14,257 nucleotides of DNA from Rhodospirillaceae bacterium (GTDB lineage Bacteria; Pseudomonadota; Alphaproteobacteria; UBA828): assembly GCA_028819955.1 (NCBI GenBank), contig JAPPKP010000422.1, positions 1 to 14,257 of the forward strand, in the 5' to 3' direction. The notes under the pieces were generated by a model that worked only from the letters and a program-made list of their open reading frames with translations, was not told the origin of the DNA and ran no database searches. Positions 13,368 through 14,257 of the stretch are shown here, piece after piece. How positions within the stretch are numbered: position 1 is the stretch's first letter; the number at the start of each line of letters is the position of its first letter. Made by a program: the position numbers and the translations under genes.

Positions 13368-13650
13368 GGCTAAATCGTTGCGAGTCTCCGGTTTCTAAAG
13401 CTACTACCCGAATTTGTACACCATCTTGTTACATCATGGCCGCACTTGTTTCGGCCATCCACGTGTTTGCTCAGAGTTCAACAGATCTGGCCGGGCGAGA
13501 TGCCCGGATCAAGTCCGGGCATGACGAGAAAAATGGCCCGATCGGGGAAACCGAACCGCAAACGTAAATCCGTGAAGGACTGAGAAACTGAACACTACAA
13601 GAGCTTTGGATGGCAACACTTAGTCGGGTCGCAGTGACTAGACTTGCGCC
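13368..13650. other. Gene-free spacer between the lipoprotein and RidA genes
   Basis: Apart from the palindromic element around 13440-13530, nothing recognisable is present. It separates convergent genes, so the palindrome could also serve as a transcription end for the lipoprotein gene. Confidence 0.4.
13440..13530. repeat. REP-like palindromic intergenic element
   Basis: ATGCCCGGA (13500-13508) and TCCGGGCAT (13514-13522) form a perfect 9-bp stem around TCAAG. The flanks (CGGCCATCCACGTGTTTGC at about 13452-13470 and CATGACGAGAAAAA after the stem) resemble a dispersed palindromic element that I recall as frequent between genes in alphaproteobacteria; its chance translation often contains DARIKSGHDE. 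It carries no ribosome site and is not a gene. It may be one of many genomic copies, possibly mobilised in trans. The A-run after the stem is on the plus strand, so U-run termination would only work for minus-strand transcripts in the other orientation. Confidence 0.65.
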
Positions 13651-14055
13651 TCACCCGATGACTGCCGTGGCCTCCACCTCGCAGCGGATCTCGGGCGAAT
13701 AGAGGGCCTGGACGCCCATCAGCGTCATCGAGGGCGGCGTGTGGCCCGCGAAGAGCGTCCTGTTGGCGGCGTTAACCACCTCGCCCTCTTCGGGCCGGTA
13801 GTTCGCGACATAGGTGTTGAGGCGGACGATGTCGGCCACCGTGCCACCAGCCTCGGCGAGCACGCGGCGGATGTTCTCGTGCGCCTGGGCGAGCTGGGCG
13901 GCGAGGTCCGCGCCCACGGACTCGCTGTTCTCGTTCCAGCCGACCTGGCCCGAGAGATAGACGGTCTTGCCGCCCTCGGCCACCACGGCGTGGCTCAGGC
14001 CGTAGGTCAGATAGTCCGGCACGTTGTCCGGGTTGATGTGAGTGAACTTGGCCAT
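13651..14055 (-). CDS. RidA/YjgF-family protein
   Basis: A 134-residue protein of the RidA (YjgF/YER057c/UK114) family, small cytosolic trimers. Archetypes hydrolyse reactive enamine/imine intermediates made by PLP enzymes. Family landmarks are VYLSGQVGW (42-50), AQAHENIRRVLAEAGG (56-71), DIVRLNTYV and the closing CEVEATAVIG. The Arg that binds the substrate carboxylate in archetypal RidA (in a PARxxV context) is replaced in PSMTLMGV, so this is probably one of the divergent Rid subfamilies without proven imine deaminase activity. GGAGG lies about 5 nt upstream of the ATG. It sits 38 nt downstream of the acyl-CoA synthetase gene on the same strand, so it is probably co-transcribed and linked to that pathway rather than to the PLP enzyme far upstream. 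Confidence 0.88.
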   Translation of the reverse strand: MAKFTHINPDNVPDYLTYGLSHAVVAEGGKTVYLSGQVGWNENSESVGADLAAQLAQAHENIRRVLAEAGGTVADIVRLNTYVANYRPEEGEVVNAANRTLFAGHTPPSMTLMGVQALYSPEIRCEVEATAVIG

Positions 14056-14093
14056 GGGGCCCTCCGTGGTTGCGGCCGGGCGCGCGGCGCGCC

Positions 14094-14257
14094 TCAGGCG
14101 GTCTTCTGCTCTGCGAGGTCGAGCTCTTCGATCATGGTCTCGCGCATCTTGAACTTCTGGATCTTGCCGGTGACGGTCATCGGGAACTCGTCCACGAAGC
14201 GTACGTAGCGCGGCACCTTGAAGTGGGCGATCTGGTCCTTGCAGAAGGCCTTGATCT
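14094..14257 (-). CDS. Acyl-CoA synthetase (AMP-forming), C-terminal end only
   Basis: The right edge cuts this gene; only the last 53 residues or so are present, ending at a TGA at 14094-14096. The translation includes [20 protein letters not shown], then KIQKFKMRE, the C-terminal domain signature of AMP-forming acyl-CoA synthetases. The Lys of TGKIQK is the conserved adenylation lysine. The wording is closest to medium/long-chain FadD-like synthetases. It activates a carboxylic acid to its CoA thioester using ATP. Chain-length preference cannot be judged from this fragment. Confidence 0.88.
   Translation of the reverse strand, partial: IKAFCKDQIAHFKVPRYVRFVDEFPMTVTGKIQKFKMRETMIEELDLAEQKTA

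Noticed and set aside
13289..13567. 92-codon plus-strand open frame over the palindromic element
   Set aside because: It overlaps the lipoprotein gene's end in another frame, and its later part is the chance translation of a repeat element.

Overview
The window looks like chromosomal DNA from a high-GC alphaproteobacterium, probably of the Rhodospirillales/Hyphomicrobiales type. The grounds are strongly G/C-biased third codon positions in most genes, a MalK/UgpC-style sugar ABC transporter, MaoC, amidase and acyl-CoA synthetase genes, and an intergenic palindrome (13500-13522) of a kind I recall as common in this class. No rRNA, tRNA, CRISPR, transposase or phage gene was seen.

Region 1 (1-6016) is a compact plus-strand catabolic operon. 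It holds two ABC permeases, an iron-ADH/glycerol-1-phosphate-dehydrogenase-like enzyme, the ABC ATPase, a SelA/DgaE-like PLP enzyme and an SDR oxidoreductase. Genes overlap or nearly touch, except for a gap of about 140 nt before the ATPase. The substrate-binding protein is absent and probably lies just left of position 1; a hairpin at 1-22 may separate it from the permeases. Together the genes suggest import of a polyol, sugar or amino-sugar acid, oxidation by two dehydrogenases, and a PLP-dependent elimination. The substrate cannot be read from sequence.

Region 2 (6017-8050) starts with the decayed remains of a second copy of the iron-ADH-like gene (in-frame stop, net 11-nt deletion, missing ends). 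An intact 483-residue homologue of histidine/phenylalanine ammonia-lyases follows. It lacks the Ser of the Ala-Ser-Gly triad that forms the MIO cofactor and also two catalytic residues, and it is the most unusual protein here.

Region 3 (8047-9800, minus strand) holds a tandem-domain universal stress protein, an internally deleted copy of it, and a pentapeptide-repeat fragment: a small graveyard of duplicated or broken genes.

Region 4 (9793-12073) has a MaoC hydratase and an amidase-signature hydrolase transcribed divergently from a shared 207-nt spacer. The amidase ends in two consecutive hairpins, the second terminator-like.

Region 5 (12134-13650) is gene-poor. It has an ordered minisatellite built from 9-nt and 10-nt modules (12146-12424), a lower-GC orphan lipoprotein gene, and the palindromic element.

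Region 6 (13651-14257, minus strand) has a RidA-family protein and the C-terminal end of an acyl-CoA synthetase, probably co-transcribed.
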